In this document: positions 1 to 6,149 of the stretch, in pieces
Layout: each line of letters opens with the position of its first letter
Numbering within the stretch: position 1 is the first letter of the stretch
Assembly: GCA_030600545.1 (NCBI GenBank)
Contig: JAUVLV010000016.1
Coordinates: 1-44,961, forward strand
From: Candidatus Aegiribacteria sp.
GTDB taxonomy: Bacteria > Fermentibacterota > Fermentibacteria > Fermentibacterales > JCC-6
DNA: 44,961 nucleotides
Reading direction: 5' to 3'
Program-made: the position numbers and the translations under genes
Notes under the pieces: generated by a model
Told to the model about the DNA's origin: nothing
The model's input: only the letters and a program-made list of their open reading frames with translations
The model's database searches: none

Positions 1-17
1 AAAGACGGAGGTCTATG

Positions 18-440
18 ATGTTGAACAGGCATGAAAAATTCGCAATTTTCAATCTCTCTGTTGTGGTAATTGGCATACTGCTATTCTTTCTGATCTGGCA
101 AACCATGGAGATTAGCAAGGCATATGCTGGGTTAGCAGTACTTGGTTTTCAGGGCATTGGTCATCTTATCTTCCTGCGGAAGAATAACCCCTCAGAAGTC
201 ATAGAAGATGAGCGTGATATTTCTATTCAACAAAAGTCTTTCTCAGGTTCATCCTTCTTTGCATTTAGCTATTTCGTTATCATCTCCTTGGTGATTTACT
301 TCATCCATTCTGATACCGGAGTTATCTCTATTGATTATTTGCCTTTGTTTGTATGGGTTGGTGTGGCTCTAAAAATTCTTGTGTCCTCTATCATTACCCT
401 TTTACAATATCGACGGGGTACAAACTGTGGAATCTGCTAA
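18..440 (+). CDS. small integral membrane protein, DUF2178-like, partner of an HTH regulator
   Basis: About 140 residues with four hydrophobic segments (roughly residues 8-27, 35-52, 77-96 and 106-130). An acidic cytoplasmic-type loop carries EDERD between helices 2 and 3, which resembles DUF2178-type membrane proteins. ATG codons occur at 15 and 18. The Shine-Dalgarno GGAGG at 7-11 is six bases from the second, so 18 is preferred. The gene overlaps the next HTH gene by 14 bases, so the two are translationally coupled. Such membrane protein plus XRE regulator pairs are common, and the membrane partner is often thought to tune the regulator; that role is inferred here. The pair appears to be cargo of the first, left-truncated integron cassette of the window. 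Confidence 0.75.
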   Translation: MLNRHEKFAIFNLSVVVIGILLFFLIWQTMEISKAYAGLAVLGFQGIGHLIFLRKNNPSEVIEDERDISIQQKSFSGSSFFAFSYFVIISLVIYFIHSDTGVISIDYLPLFVWVGVALKILVSSIITLLQYRRGTNCGIC

Positions 441-639
441 ACTAGAAAATCAAATCCGACGTTTACGTTTTGAGCATGGTGAAATGACGCAGCAGAAATT
501 AGCTGATCTCGCTCATGTTACTCGACAAACCATTATTGCCCTTGAGGCATCCAGGTATAACCCATCTCTACTGCTTGCGCTAAGGATTTCAAAAGTGTTT
601 GGAATGTCCGTTGATGATGTGTTCCAGTATCACGAATAG
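427..639 (+). CDS. XRE-family helix-turn-helix transcriptional regulator (about 70 aa)
   Basis: A compact Cro/C1-type HTH protein. The helix-turn-helix spans the stretch with TQQKLADLAHVTRQTIIALE, and the YNPSLLLALRIS...FGMSVDDVF tail is typical of the small stand-alone XRE regulators that sit next to a DUF2178-type membrane protein. The frame is open from TTG 379, but GTG at 427 is preceded by GGGGTA at 415-420 with six bases of spacing, and the family starts at this point. The start overlaps the end of the membrane-protein gene by 14 bases. It probably represses its own two-gene unit (inference). No operator could be identified because the upstream region lies outside the window. Confidence 0.8.
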   Translation: MESAKLENQIRRLRFEHGEMTQQKLADLAHVTRQTIIALEASRYNPSLLLALRISKVFGMSVDDVFQYHE

Positions 640-851
640 GTAGTTGTATCGAACCAAATCCTTGCAATACTTCTACAACCCCGGCAATTCTCAGGACGAT
701 ACTGGGCTTAATGCTACCGAGACCCCAGCAGATTCCTCAAATAGATACATGGACAAAAACCTGTTTGTATCCCTCAAACCCCTTGTGATTGAAGGCACGG
801 AATATTATCGTCTTCACGGTAAGCTTGAAATTAGAACAAAAGCAATAAAGA
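640..851. other. short non-coding stretch at the end of the first cassette
   Basis: Between the HTH gene and the first attC there are about 210 bases without a convincing gene. A frame starting with TTG at 644 stays open to 916, but it has no Shine-Dalgarno, resembles no family I know, and runs straight through the attC hairpin, so I read it as chance. No RYYYAAC/GTTRRRY pair indicating a further attC was seen here. Confidence 0.4.
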
Positions 852-926
852 ACTTAACTATCAGTTCCAGCAGAATGTCAATACTGTTTTGGCTTGGCAT
901 CCATCTGCTGAACTGAGGCGTTATGG
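852..926 (+). repeat. integron attC site 1 (end of the HTH cassette)
   Basis: R'' box ACTTAAC (852-858) matches RYYYAAC, and the site ends with GTTATGG (920-926), a slightly degenerate GTTRRRY. The inner arms TCAGTTCcAGCAGA (861-874) and TCTGCTGAACTGA (904-916) are perfect complements of 13 bp except for one extrahelical C. An imperfect hairpin with an unpaired base and short unpaired spacers next to R is the hallmark of attC recognition by integron integrases. TAAC (855-858) pairs with GTTA (920-923). Crossover would fall between G920 and T921. Confidence 0.8.
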
Positions 927-945
927 CAACAGAATGGAGAATGAA

Positions 946-2628
946 ATGATTTTCGGAACGATACTCTCAGTAATCCTGTTATCCAGTGTCAATCTTACGA
1001 TCATTGAACCTGTAGACGGCGAAACCTACAATGGTGACTGGCTAACTATCAGGGCCATAGTGGAGAACGAGAACGAGCTGCCTGATTCAGTTCATTATAC
1101 ACTCAATGGAGAATCTGTGATTCAGGTTCCAAGATTGAATACTGATTGGTATACGTATATGGCAAACGATTGTCGTACAGGTTATTCGGAATCTCCCGCA
1201 CCACATGACAACACTATTCTCTGGTCCGCTCCAGTTAGTGGAACCATTCACGAGTTTGTTTCACCAGTAATAGTTGACGGTCGCGTCTACTATGCGTCAG
1301 AGGAGGATGAGATTGCCTATTGCCTTGATGCGGCAAGCGGATCAGAAATATGGCGCTTAGAGAACATAGGTGACCCAATTGATGATGCAATGCATGTGCA
1401 GGATGGCAGAGTATACCTGGCATCCGATTCTATCTGGTGCCTTGATGCGTATACAGGTGACAGGATCTGGGCATTCGGTGAAGGGGCACCGTATGGTTTC
1501 TCTGGTCCTCCTGTTCCTTATCAGAATCGTATTTATGTATGTGATGGACCAATACACTGTCTTGACCTTGCAACTGGTATAGAACTTTGGGAGACCAGCT
1601 ACTCCTATAACACGAAAAGTACTATGACTGCCTGGAACGGAATGCTTTTCGTTCCGACATTCGCCGCAGGCGCTGCACTATACGCTCTTGATACTGGCGA
1701 TGGATCTATTATATGGCAGAACACCGACGCATCTGGAGGCTATTGGGATTCGTCCCCTGTAGTTGTCGATAACATGATCTATATTAATAGTGTATACGGA
1801 CACACTCTTGCCATAAATGCCATTAATGGAAACACGGAATGGAATGTGGATCTCCCTTATAACCATGCGGACGCAACATCCGCTTACTTTGATGGTCGAC
1901 TTTTCTTTGCCCATGTAGAAGATGGGCCGTACTACTGTCTCGATGCAACCGATGGAAGCACTATCTGGATTGCTCCATACGACCAACACGGATCATCCGG
2001 TATTGCCGATGGGCTGGTGTTCTTCGGGGAATATCATCTAGTTACAGACAGTGCAAGTGTTGTCGCTCTTGATGTTGAGACAGGAACTGAGGTATGGAGT
2101 TTCAGGACAGCTTGCGGCGTAATAGGATTTCAATCCAGTCCGTCAATCACTGATGGTGTGATGTACTTCCCTTGTACTGACGGATACCTGTATGCCTTTG
2201 GTACCGGTTTGAAGTACACCTATCTTGATGATCTTTATGCCCGGGTGGGTTCAAATGAACTTATTGTGACTTCCTTCGATAGCGGGATAGCTGCTGCTGC
2301 AGATACCGTTAACTTCACAGTCACTCAAACCGGTATTACCCTGGGATCTTCCGGCAGGCTTGCTCTTTGTGCCAGTCCGAATCCATTCTACTCCGCAGCA
2401 TCAATATCTTTCGAGCTATCTGAGCCTGGTTGGACGTCAGTAACAGTGTACGATCTGTCCGGAAGAATCGTCAGAACACTTGTAAATTCAGAGCTTGGAA
2501 CTGGTCAGCACTCCATCGTCTGGGATGGAAGGATAGAGAATGGTGAGCCTGTTTCGGCTGGTTTGTATCTATGCCGAATTCAATCAGGAGGGGTTACTGA
2601 AACAACTGGCTTGTGTTTACTGAGATAG
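946..2628 (+). CDS. exported PQQ-type beta-propeller protein with C-terminal FlgD-like/T9SS-like sorting domain
   Basis: About 560 residues. ATG 946 is chosen because GGAG (936-939) lies six bases upstream and the product then opens with a signal-peptide-like segment (MIFGTILSVILLSSV). An ATG at 934 and an open frame from 889 also exist, but 889 lies inside attC 1. After a short region of extracellular-domain character come repeated blades of the type YCLDAASGSEIWRLE, SIWCLDAYTGDRIWAF, CLDLATGIELW and VALDVETGTEVW, diagnostic of PQQ/outer-membrane-assembly-BamB-like propellers. The last 85 or so residues (SPNPF, then VTVYDLSGRIVRTL, then AGLYLCRI) form a FlgD-Ig or type A sorting-like domain. 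The product is probably secreted and cell-surface; a ligand or enzymatic role is not visible. It is native cargo of an integron cassette. Confidence 0.85.
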   Translation: MIFGTILSVILLSSVNLTIIEPVDGETYNGDWLTIRAIVENENELPDSVHYTLNGESVIQVPRLNTDWYTYMANDCRTGYSESPAPHDNTILWSAPVSGTIHEFVSPVIVDGRVYYASEEDEIAYCLDAASGSEIWRLENIGDPIDDAMHVQDGRVYLASDSIWCLDAYTGDRIWAFGEGAPYGFSGPPVPYQNRIYVCDGPIHCLDLATGIELWETSYSYNTKSTMTAWNGMLFVPTFAAGAALYALDTGDGSIIWQNTDASGGYWDSSPVVVDNMIYINSVYGHTLAINAINGNTEWNVDLPYNHADATSAYFDGRLFFAHVEDGPYYCLDATDGSTIWIAPYDQHGSSGIADGLVFFGEYHLVTDSASVVALDVETGTEVWSFRTACGVIGFQSSPSITDGVMYFPCTDGYLYAFGTGLKYTYLDDLYARVGSNELIVTSFDSGIAAAADTVNFTVTQTGITLGSSGRLALCASPNPFYSAASISFELSEPGWTSVTVYDLSGRIVRTLVNSELGTGQHSIVWDGRIENGEPVSAGLYLCRIQSGGVTETTGLCLLR

Positions 2629-2631
2629 TAA

Positions 2632-2648
2632 GCCATAACCCTTATGAG
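2632..2648 (+). repeat. left fragment of attC 2, split by the IS
   Basis: R'' box GCCATAAC (2632-2639) lies four bases after the propeller stop codon and is the exact reverse complement of GTTATGGC at 920-927. It is followed by spacer CCTT and then ATGAG (2644-2648), where the insertion element begins. The missing remainder of the site is at 4087-4147. Confidence 0.7.
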
Positions 2649-2659
2649 GCCACCCCTTG
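2645..2659 (+). repeat. IS inverted repeat, transposase-distal end
   Basis: TGAGGCCACCCCTTG. It pairs with the reverse complement of 4071-4086, with one mismatch and one single-base indel. Its inner half also starts a perfect palindrome CCCCTTG-T-CAAGGGG (2653-2667). Confidence 0.7.
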
Positions 2660-2667
2660 TCAAGGGG

Positions 2668-3117
2668 CAAAGTTCGTCACTTACAGCATGTGCTAACTGT
2701 TTTCATTCATCATCTTGTATTCAGTATTTGCGTTCTGTCTTAGTTTCAATACTTGGTTCTGCGCTAAACACTTATCGAGGATCAGCGATTCATCCTTGAT
2801 GAACCGGGAAGGGTTTTCCCTTCTCGTCCTAGAAACACATCCGTTCCCTCATGCCGCCCAATCAATTGTCGGGTTGAATGCCTTGGCATTCACCAGTTAG
2901 CTCCAGGGTCGGGGGAGGAGCAGAACACTTCACTGAATACATCTCATTTCTGCGGGAGCGGAGCGACCATCCAATCAACTGCGCTGTCTGCCTTGAATGC
3001 GCTGAGATACCTTCATCCTGATCTTTCGTCAGATTCTCGCAAAGTCCCTTCGCGGGGTTTTCATCCAGCTTCTTCCTTGCGGCTACAGTTAGACCTTTGG
3101 CTTGACCGCCTCCCTTC
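2668..3117 (-). other. long non-coding end of the IS, candidate bridge-RNA region
   Basis: About 450 bases follow the transposase stop and hold no credible gene; the 61-codon frame on the plus strand at 2715-2900 has no family resemblance. Hairpins are visible: TGAATGCC/GGCATTCA with a two-base loop (2875-2892) and GAAGGG/CCCTTC with a four-base loop (2808-2823). In IS1111-type elements the structured bridge RNA that guides target and donor recognition is encoded in the non-coding end downstream of the recombinase, which is this position. An RNA here is inference from family layout, not shown. Confidence 0.35.
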
Positions 3118-4013
3118 TTACGTCCTGAGGAATTTATTCATATCGAATGCTTTCTGTCGCTTGAGCATGTAATAGGTTGCCCTTCCGAGCCTGTGGGCGA
3201 GGATGGAGAGGGACTTTGCCTTGCCATGCTTCCTCTCCAGCCTCTTCTTGTACTTAAGTCCTTCGAGATTGCATCGAAGGAAGAGTACAGAAGCTTCAGA
3301 GAACGCCCACTTCAGATGCACATTCCCGATCTTGCTGCCGGAAGTTCCATAGCGTTTCCCCGCAGACTCTCTGGCACATTTCACCAGACGGCAGTAAGAA
3401 GCGAAGTCCTGCACCCTGGGAAATCGGGAGATGTCCCCTATCTCGTAGAGAATCGTTAGGGACAGGATCTTCCCGATTCCGTAAATGGTCCGAACCAGGA
3501 GCAATGCCTGGGGGTCGTGCTGTTTTGCTCCATCAAGCACGGCCTGCTCCAGGGATCTGATCTGAATTGAAAACTGGTCAATCAATGCATAATCCGCTTT
3601 CACACTTGCAAGCACAGCAGGATTATCAAAATGACTTAATACTTCTTCTCGACGACACTTGTGAGCTATATTGCACCTTCCGAATCCGGGCTGGTTGTAC
3701 TGGCTGTTTGTATTCTGGATATGGGAGAGAAGATCAGCTCTCCTTCTTACAAGATAGTTCCTTCTCCGAAGCAGATCCCTCAGAGCTCTTCTGCACATAC
3801 ATCCGCAATCCAGTACCAGGTGAAGATGCATTCAACACCTACTACAATATCCGGTCTGTAAGGCTCAATCGCTTTAAGAAGGGATTCCGGATCGGCTTTC
3901 ATATTCCGGTGAAGAACGATTTCTCCATCCGAACTGATGATGCATAGGTACATCACCCTGGTGTGAAGATCGATTCCGCAGTAATGTTGATGTGTGGTAG
4001 TATAGAATCTCAT
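3118..4013 (-). pseudogene. IS110-family transposase, frameshifted and internally deleted
   Basis: The N-terminal part reads from ATG 4013 to about 3786 and contains the RuvC-like start (HYCGIDLHTR) and the VGVECIFTWYW motif with the first Asp and the Glu of the DEDD tetrad. It then hits a stop at 3780. The C-terminal part continues in another frame from about 3792 to 3118 and carries the Transposase_20 region (YGIGKILSLTILYEIGDISRF, then YCRLVKCARESAGKRYGTSG) and the usual C-terminus ending in MLKRQKAFDMNKFLRT. At the junction ADVCAEE is followed directly by RALRDLLRRRNYL. From my knowledge of intact relatives, about 50 residues are missing there, including the last two catalytic Asp residues. 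A deletion not divisible by three explains both the gap and the frameshift. The element cannot encode an active recombinase. Confidence 0.85.
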
Positions 4014-4070
4014 TGGGTCTCCTCCTTATGGGTTAGGGTTTCCACCCCCCAGCATACCAAGATGGCATGC

Positions 4071-4086
4071 CAAGGGGGAGGCCTCA
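4071..4086 (-). repeat. IS inverted repeat, transposase-proximal end
   Basis: CAAGGGGGAGGCCTCA on the plus strand, the inverted partner of 2645-2659. It lies about 60 bases upstream of the transposase start codon. Confidence 0.7.
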
Positions 4087-4147
4087 ATGAGTATCAACTG
4101 CGTCGAGCGGACGCGGTAAACCGCGCTGCTGATTCATGATGTTGGGC
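4087..4147 (+). repeat. right fragment of attC 2, split by the IS
   Basis: Contains ATGAgtATCA (4087-4096), which pairs with TGATTCAT (4130-4137) leaving GT unpaired. An internal hairpin CGCGGT-AA-ACCGCG (4112-4125) follows, and the site ends in R' box GTTGGGC (4141-4147), an exact GTTRRRY. Joined to 2632-2648 with one ATGAG removed, it makes an attC of about 70 bp. The R' box belongs to the next cassette. Confidence 0.7.
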
Positions 4148-5243
4148 GCCCGAATCAAAGAGTATGAACCATGTACAAGCCGGACGATGATAACAGCAAG
4201 TGCACTCTTGAGGATCGATGAAGAACGCGCAGTTAAGACTGCGGTCGAGTATCTGCATCACCTCTGCGCACGGCATTCGGCGAGAGATGTTCTAGCTGGG
4301 CTGAGCGGAGGGGTCGATTCTGCCGTACTTGTGGCTCTGGCTACACGGTCATTAGGTGAGAACTCTGTTCACGCGATGTATCTCTACGATCGGGACAGTG
4401 AGCGAGGTCAAGGATCCCATGCTATACAAGTAGCGCACTGGCTGGGAATCGAACTGGAGACTGAGAGTATTGAATCGGGCAGGAGGAAAGGGGGTATCTA
4501 TACTTCGTGGGGAATGCGGATAACACGACTGTCATCATTCATCAACCGGTTCATGTTCAAATTGTATCACTTGATGGCCGGGGAGACGCCGTTTGTGTCA
4601 TCACTGCGAGCAGGGGGAAGTGAGGTCGTAGACCTCAGACCTCGGGGCTCAGTACTCAGGTTTGTCAACCGGTATGCAGAAGAGTTGTTCTACGCCAGGC
4701 ATCGCTATCGCCGTAAAGTGTTGGAGTCAAAGGCAAGAGCCCAGAACTGGCTACTTCTCGGAGGGGCTAACCGATCCGAATGGGAGGTAGGCTGGTTCGT
4801 GAAGGATGGAGTGGATGATCTTCCATACCAGCCGCTGATTGGGCTGTACAAGACGCAAGTGCGACAGCTTGCCCGGTACCTCGGGGTGCCGGGTGAGATT
4901 CGACAGCAAGCGCCATCACCGGACATGATGAAAGGGATTAGCGATGAGTATGCGCTGGGGATTAGCTACAGCAAGATCGACATAGGGCTAGACTATCTGG
5001 CGGGGGATTCGAGCAGAGGGGTGGTGAGAGCAGCAGGCGTGACGGATGAGGAGCTTCGGCGGATAAGGGAGATGAAGGAGCTGTCGCGGTGGAAACGGCG
5101 GAGAATGTCGGAGCCATTCCCAGTGGACGGTGGTCGAAATGGAGGGCTACGGATAGGTGAGTGAAGCCGTGCGAGCAAGAGGCTGGGCGCCCAACCAACG
5201 CATGCAGCCGACAGTGTTACGCGCTGCGTCTGATGCGCGGTCG
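4142..5243 (+). mobile_element. integron gene cassette carrying a NAD synthase-like gene
   Basis: The cassette starts in GTTGGGCGCCC (4141-4151) and its attC starts with GGGCGCCCAAC (5185-5195), an 11-base perfect reverse complement. It is about 1.1 kb with one forward gene filling it, typical cassette anatomy. The gene looks more G+C-rich than the backbone genes to the right, which suggests a different origin (by eye, not counted). Confidence 0.8.
4187..5164 (+). CDS. NAD(+) synthase-like ATP-pyrophosphatase (NadE family, diverged)
   Basis: 325 residues from ATG 4187. The frame is open from ATG 4136, but that start lies in the attC hairpin, upstream of the cassette boundary at 4141/4142. 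The PP-loop motif SGGVDSAV lies near residue 43. FYARHRYRRKVLESKARAQN corresponds to the NadE region before the adenylate site. LLGGANRSEWEVGWF replaces the usual GTxNKSE, and LIGLYKTQVRQLARYLGVP plus SPDMMKGISDEYALG match the conserved C-terminal half. NadE adenylates deamido-NAD and amidates it with ammonia. No glutaminase domain is present, so it would be ammonia-dependent. A middle region of about 60 residues without clear NadE counterpart (about 80-150) and the altered motif mean another amidation substrate is possible. No strong Shine-Dalgarno precedes the start. Confidence 0.75.
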   Translation: MITASALLRIDEERAVKTAVEYLHHLCARHSARDVLAGLSGGVDSAVLVALATRSLGENSVHAMYLYDRDSERGQGSHAIQVAHWLGIELETESIESGRRKGGIYTSWGMRITRLSSFINRFMFKLYHLMAGETPFVSSLRAGGSEVVDLRPRGSVLRFVNRYAEELFYARHRYRRKVLESKARAQNWLLLGGANRSEWEVGWFVKDGVDDLPYQPLIGLYKTQVRQLARYLGVPGEIRQQAPSPDMMKGISDEYALGISYSKIDIGLDYLAGDSSRGVVRAAGVTDEELRRIREMKELSRWKRRRMSEPFPVDGGRNGGLRIGE

Positions 5244-5249
5244 TTGAAC
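5189..5249 (+). repeat. integron attC site 3 (end of the NAD synthase cassette)
   Basis: R'' GCCCAAC (5189-5195) and R' GTTGAAC (5243-5249) both fit the consensus and are 61 bp end to end. CAAC (5192-5195) pairs with GTTG (5243-5246). The inner arms CGCATgCAG (5199-5207) and CTGATGCG (5230-5237) pair with one extrahelical G (5204). Unpaired spacers lie between the arms and R, and 5208-5229 is the variable terminal structure. I see no further attC to the right, so the array appears to end here. Confidence 0.8.
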
Positions 5250-5352
5250 TAAGCGCTGCATCGCAGCACAGATCCCCGAGCACATGAATTCAAATCAGAG
5301 CATACTTCCTTAAGGAACGTAATCAAGCGTTCCTGTAACAAGGGAGGATGCT

Positions 5353-5544
5353 ATGACGGCATTGAGACACATGATGATAAACGATCTGCAACTCGCTGGA
5401 ATGAGCGAGAAGACTCAGGAAGCATTTATAGAAAAAAGAATTAATAATGCAAAAGATATGGAACATGCGAAAGCTGATAAAATGAAGGAAATTATTAAAT
5501 TTGCTTCTCAACAAGTACGGAATGTAAGTGTAAAAAATGTATAA
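5353..5544 (+). pseudogene. N-terminal remnant of a tyrosine recombinase/integrase
   Basis: A 63-residue frame with a very good ribosome site (AGGGAGG at 5341-5347). Its first 26 or so residues (MTALRHMMINDLQLAGMSEK, then TQEAF) strongly resemble the SAM-like N-terminal domain start of site-specific tyrosine recombinases. The following residues lose the resemblance and the frame stops, with no catalytic domain. An inverted repeat AGGAACG/CGTTCCT (5313-5319, 5328-5334) precedes it. It may be debris from the event that placed the cassette array beside the iorB gene. It is not a full integron integrase, which would be expected at the other (left) end of the array. A genuine small protein with a coincidental start is the alternative. 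Confidence 0.45.
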
Positions 5545-5567
5545 CAAATCTTTTAACTGGTATCCCT

Positions 5568-6149
5568 TTATTTCCCGAAGAGTTCACGCCCCTTCCGGAA
5601 TGCTTCAAGGTTCACTTTCAACGCTTTTGGTGGTACACTTTCCTCTATCGCCTTTTTCCAGTGTACTTCATCTATAGGCAGGTGAGGTGACACCGCTCCT
5701 GTAAGTACGATATTAACTACCCTGAGGTTGCCGAGCTCTTCTGCAATCTCCACAGCCGGAATCAGTTTTACCGGAAGATTTTCTTTTTCTATAATTTCTT
5801 CTACGTCCGGATACTCCGCAACTCCTGTGTTAACGGTCATGGGATTGATTTTCATATCACAGGCCACAATCTTGCCATGGGAAGCCAGATATGGAGACCA
5901 TCTCAACCCCTCCATTTTCTCCATTGCAAGAATAAGATCCGCTGTTCCCTTTTCAACAAGAGGGCTGTATATCTTTTCCCCGAAACGAACATGGCTTGAT
6001 ACGCTTCCACCGCGCTGAGCCATTCCATGTACTTCGCTTTTTTTGACATCGTTCCCCGCATGGGTGGCAGCCGCGCAGAGGACTTCACTGGCAAGGAGAA
6101 TTCCCTGTCCGCCGGTTCCGCAGATTATAACATTGGTTACGGATTTCAT
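5568..6149 (-). CDS. iorB: indolepyruvate:ferredoxin oxidoreductase, beta subunit
   Basis: 193 residues from ATG 6149, whose ATGA overlaps the iorA stop codon. The frame is open further upstream, but those residues overlap the ferredoxin domain of iorA. The N-terminal GTGGQGILLASEVL is the hallmark of the gamma-type domain of 2-oxoacid:ferredoxin oxidoreductases, followed by EVHGMAQRGGSVSSHVRFG. With IorA it decarboxylates aryl- or branched 2-oxoacids from amino-acid transamination to acyl-CoA, reducing ferredoxin in the cytoplasm. It is the last gene of the ptb-buk-iorA-iorB operon, and the attC array begins just beyond it. Confidence 0.92.
   Translation of the reverse strand: MKSVTNVIICGTGGQGILLASEVLCAAATHAGNDVKKSEVHGMAQRGGSVSSHVRFGEKIYSPLVEKGTADLILAMEKMEGLRWSPYLASHGKIVACDMKINPMTVNTGVAEYPDVEEIIEKENLPVKLIPAVEIAEELGNLRVVNIVLTGAVSPHLPIDEVHWKKAIEESVPPKALKVNLEAFRKGRELFGK

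Larger units (their letters stand above)
2644..4091 (-). mobile_element. IS110-family (IS1111-like) insertion sequence remnant inserted in attC 2
   Basis: A leftward transposase pseudogene (3118-4013) lies between inverted repeats TGAGGCCACCCCTTG (2645-2659) and CAAGGGGGAGGCCTCA (4071-4086). ATGAG occurs at both junctions (2644-2648 and 4087-4091), so one copy can be removed to rebuild an attC. IS1111-subgroup elements have such near-terminal inverted repeats and a long non-coding end downstream of the transposase. Here that end is about 460 bp (2660-3117). The exact ends are uncertain by a few bases because IS110-family insertions need not duplicate their target. Confidence 0.75.
921..4141 (+). 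mobile_element. integron gene cassette carrying a PQQ-propeller gene, interrupted by an IS110/IS1111-type element
   Basis: The cassette begins at the R box GTTATGGC (920-927). Its attC begins with the exact reverse complement GCCATAAC (2632-2639), as expected because the two boxes are paired in the free circular cassette. Only the propeller gene (946-2628) is native cargo. The rest of its attC is displaced to 4087-4147 by the IS. Without the IS (about 1443 bp) the cassette would be about 1.8 kb. Confidence 0.75.

Noticed and set aside
644-916. 90-codon frame following the HTH gene
   Set aside because: TTG start with no ribosome site, no family resemblance, and it reads through both arms of attC 1.
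2715-2900. 61-codon frame inside the IS non-coding end
   Set aside because: No credible start signal, composition unlike a protein, and it covers two inverted repeats that better explain the sequence.
4136-4186. Longer N-terminus for the NAD synthase-like protein from ATG 4136
   Set aside because: This start lies in the attC hairpin belonging to the previous cassette, so the gene would not be intact in the free cassette.
5353-5544. Reading this as the integron integrase IntI
   Set aside because: Only an N-terminal fragment, on the wrong side of the array and without a catalytic domain; the integrase should lie left of the window.
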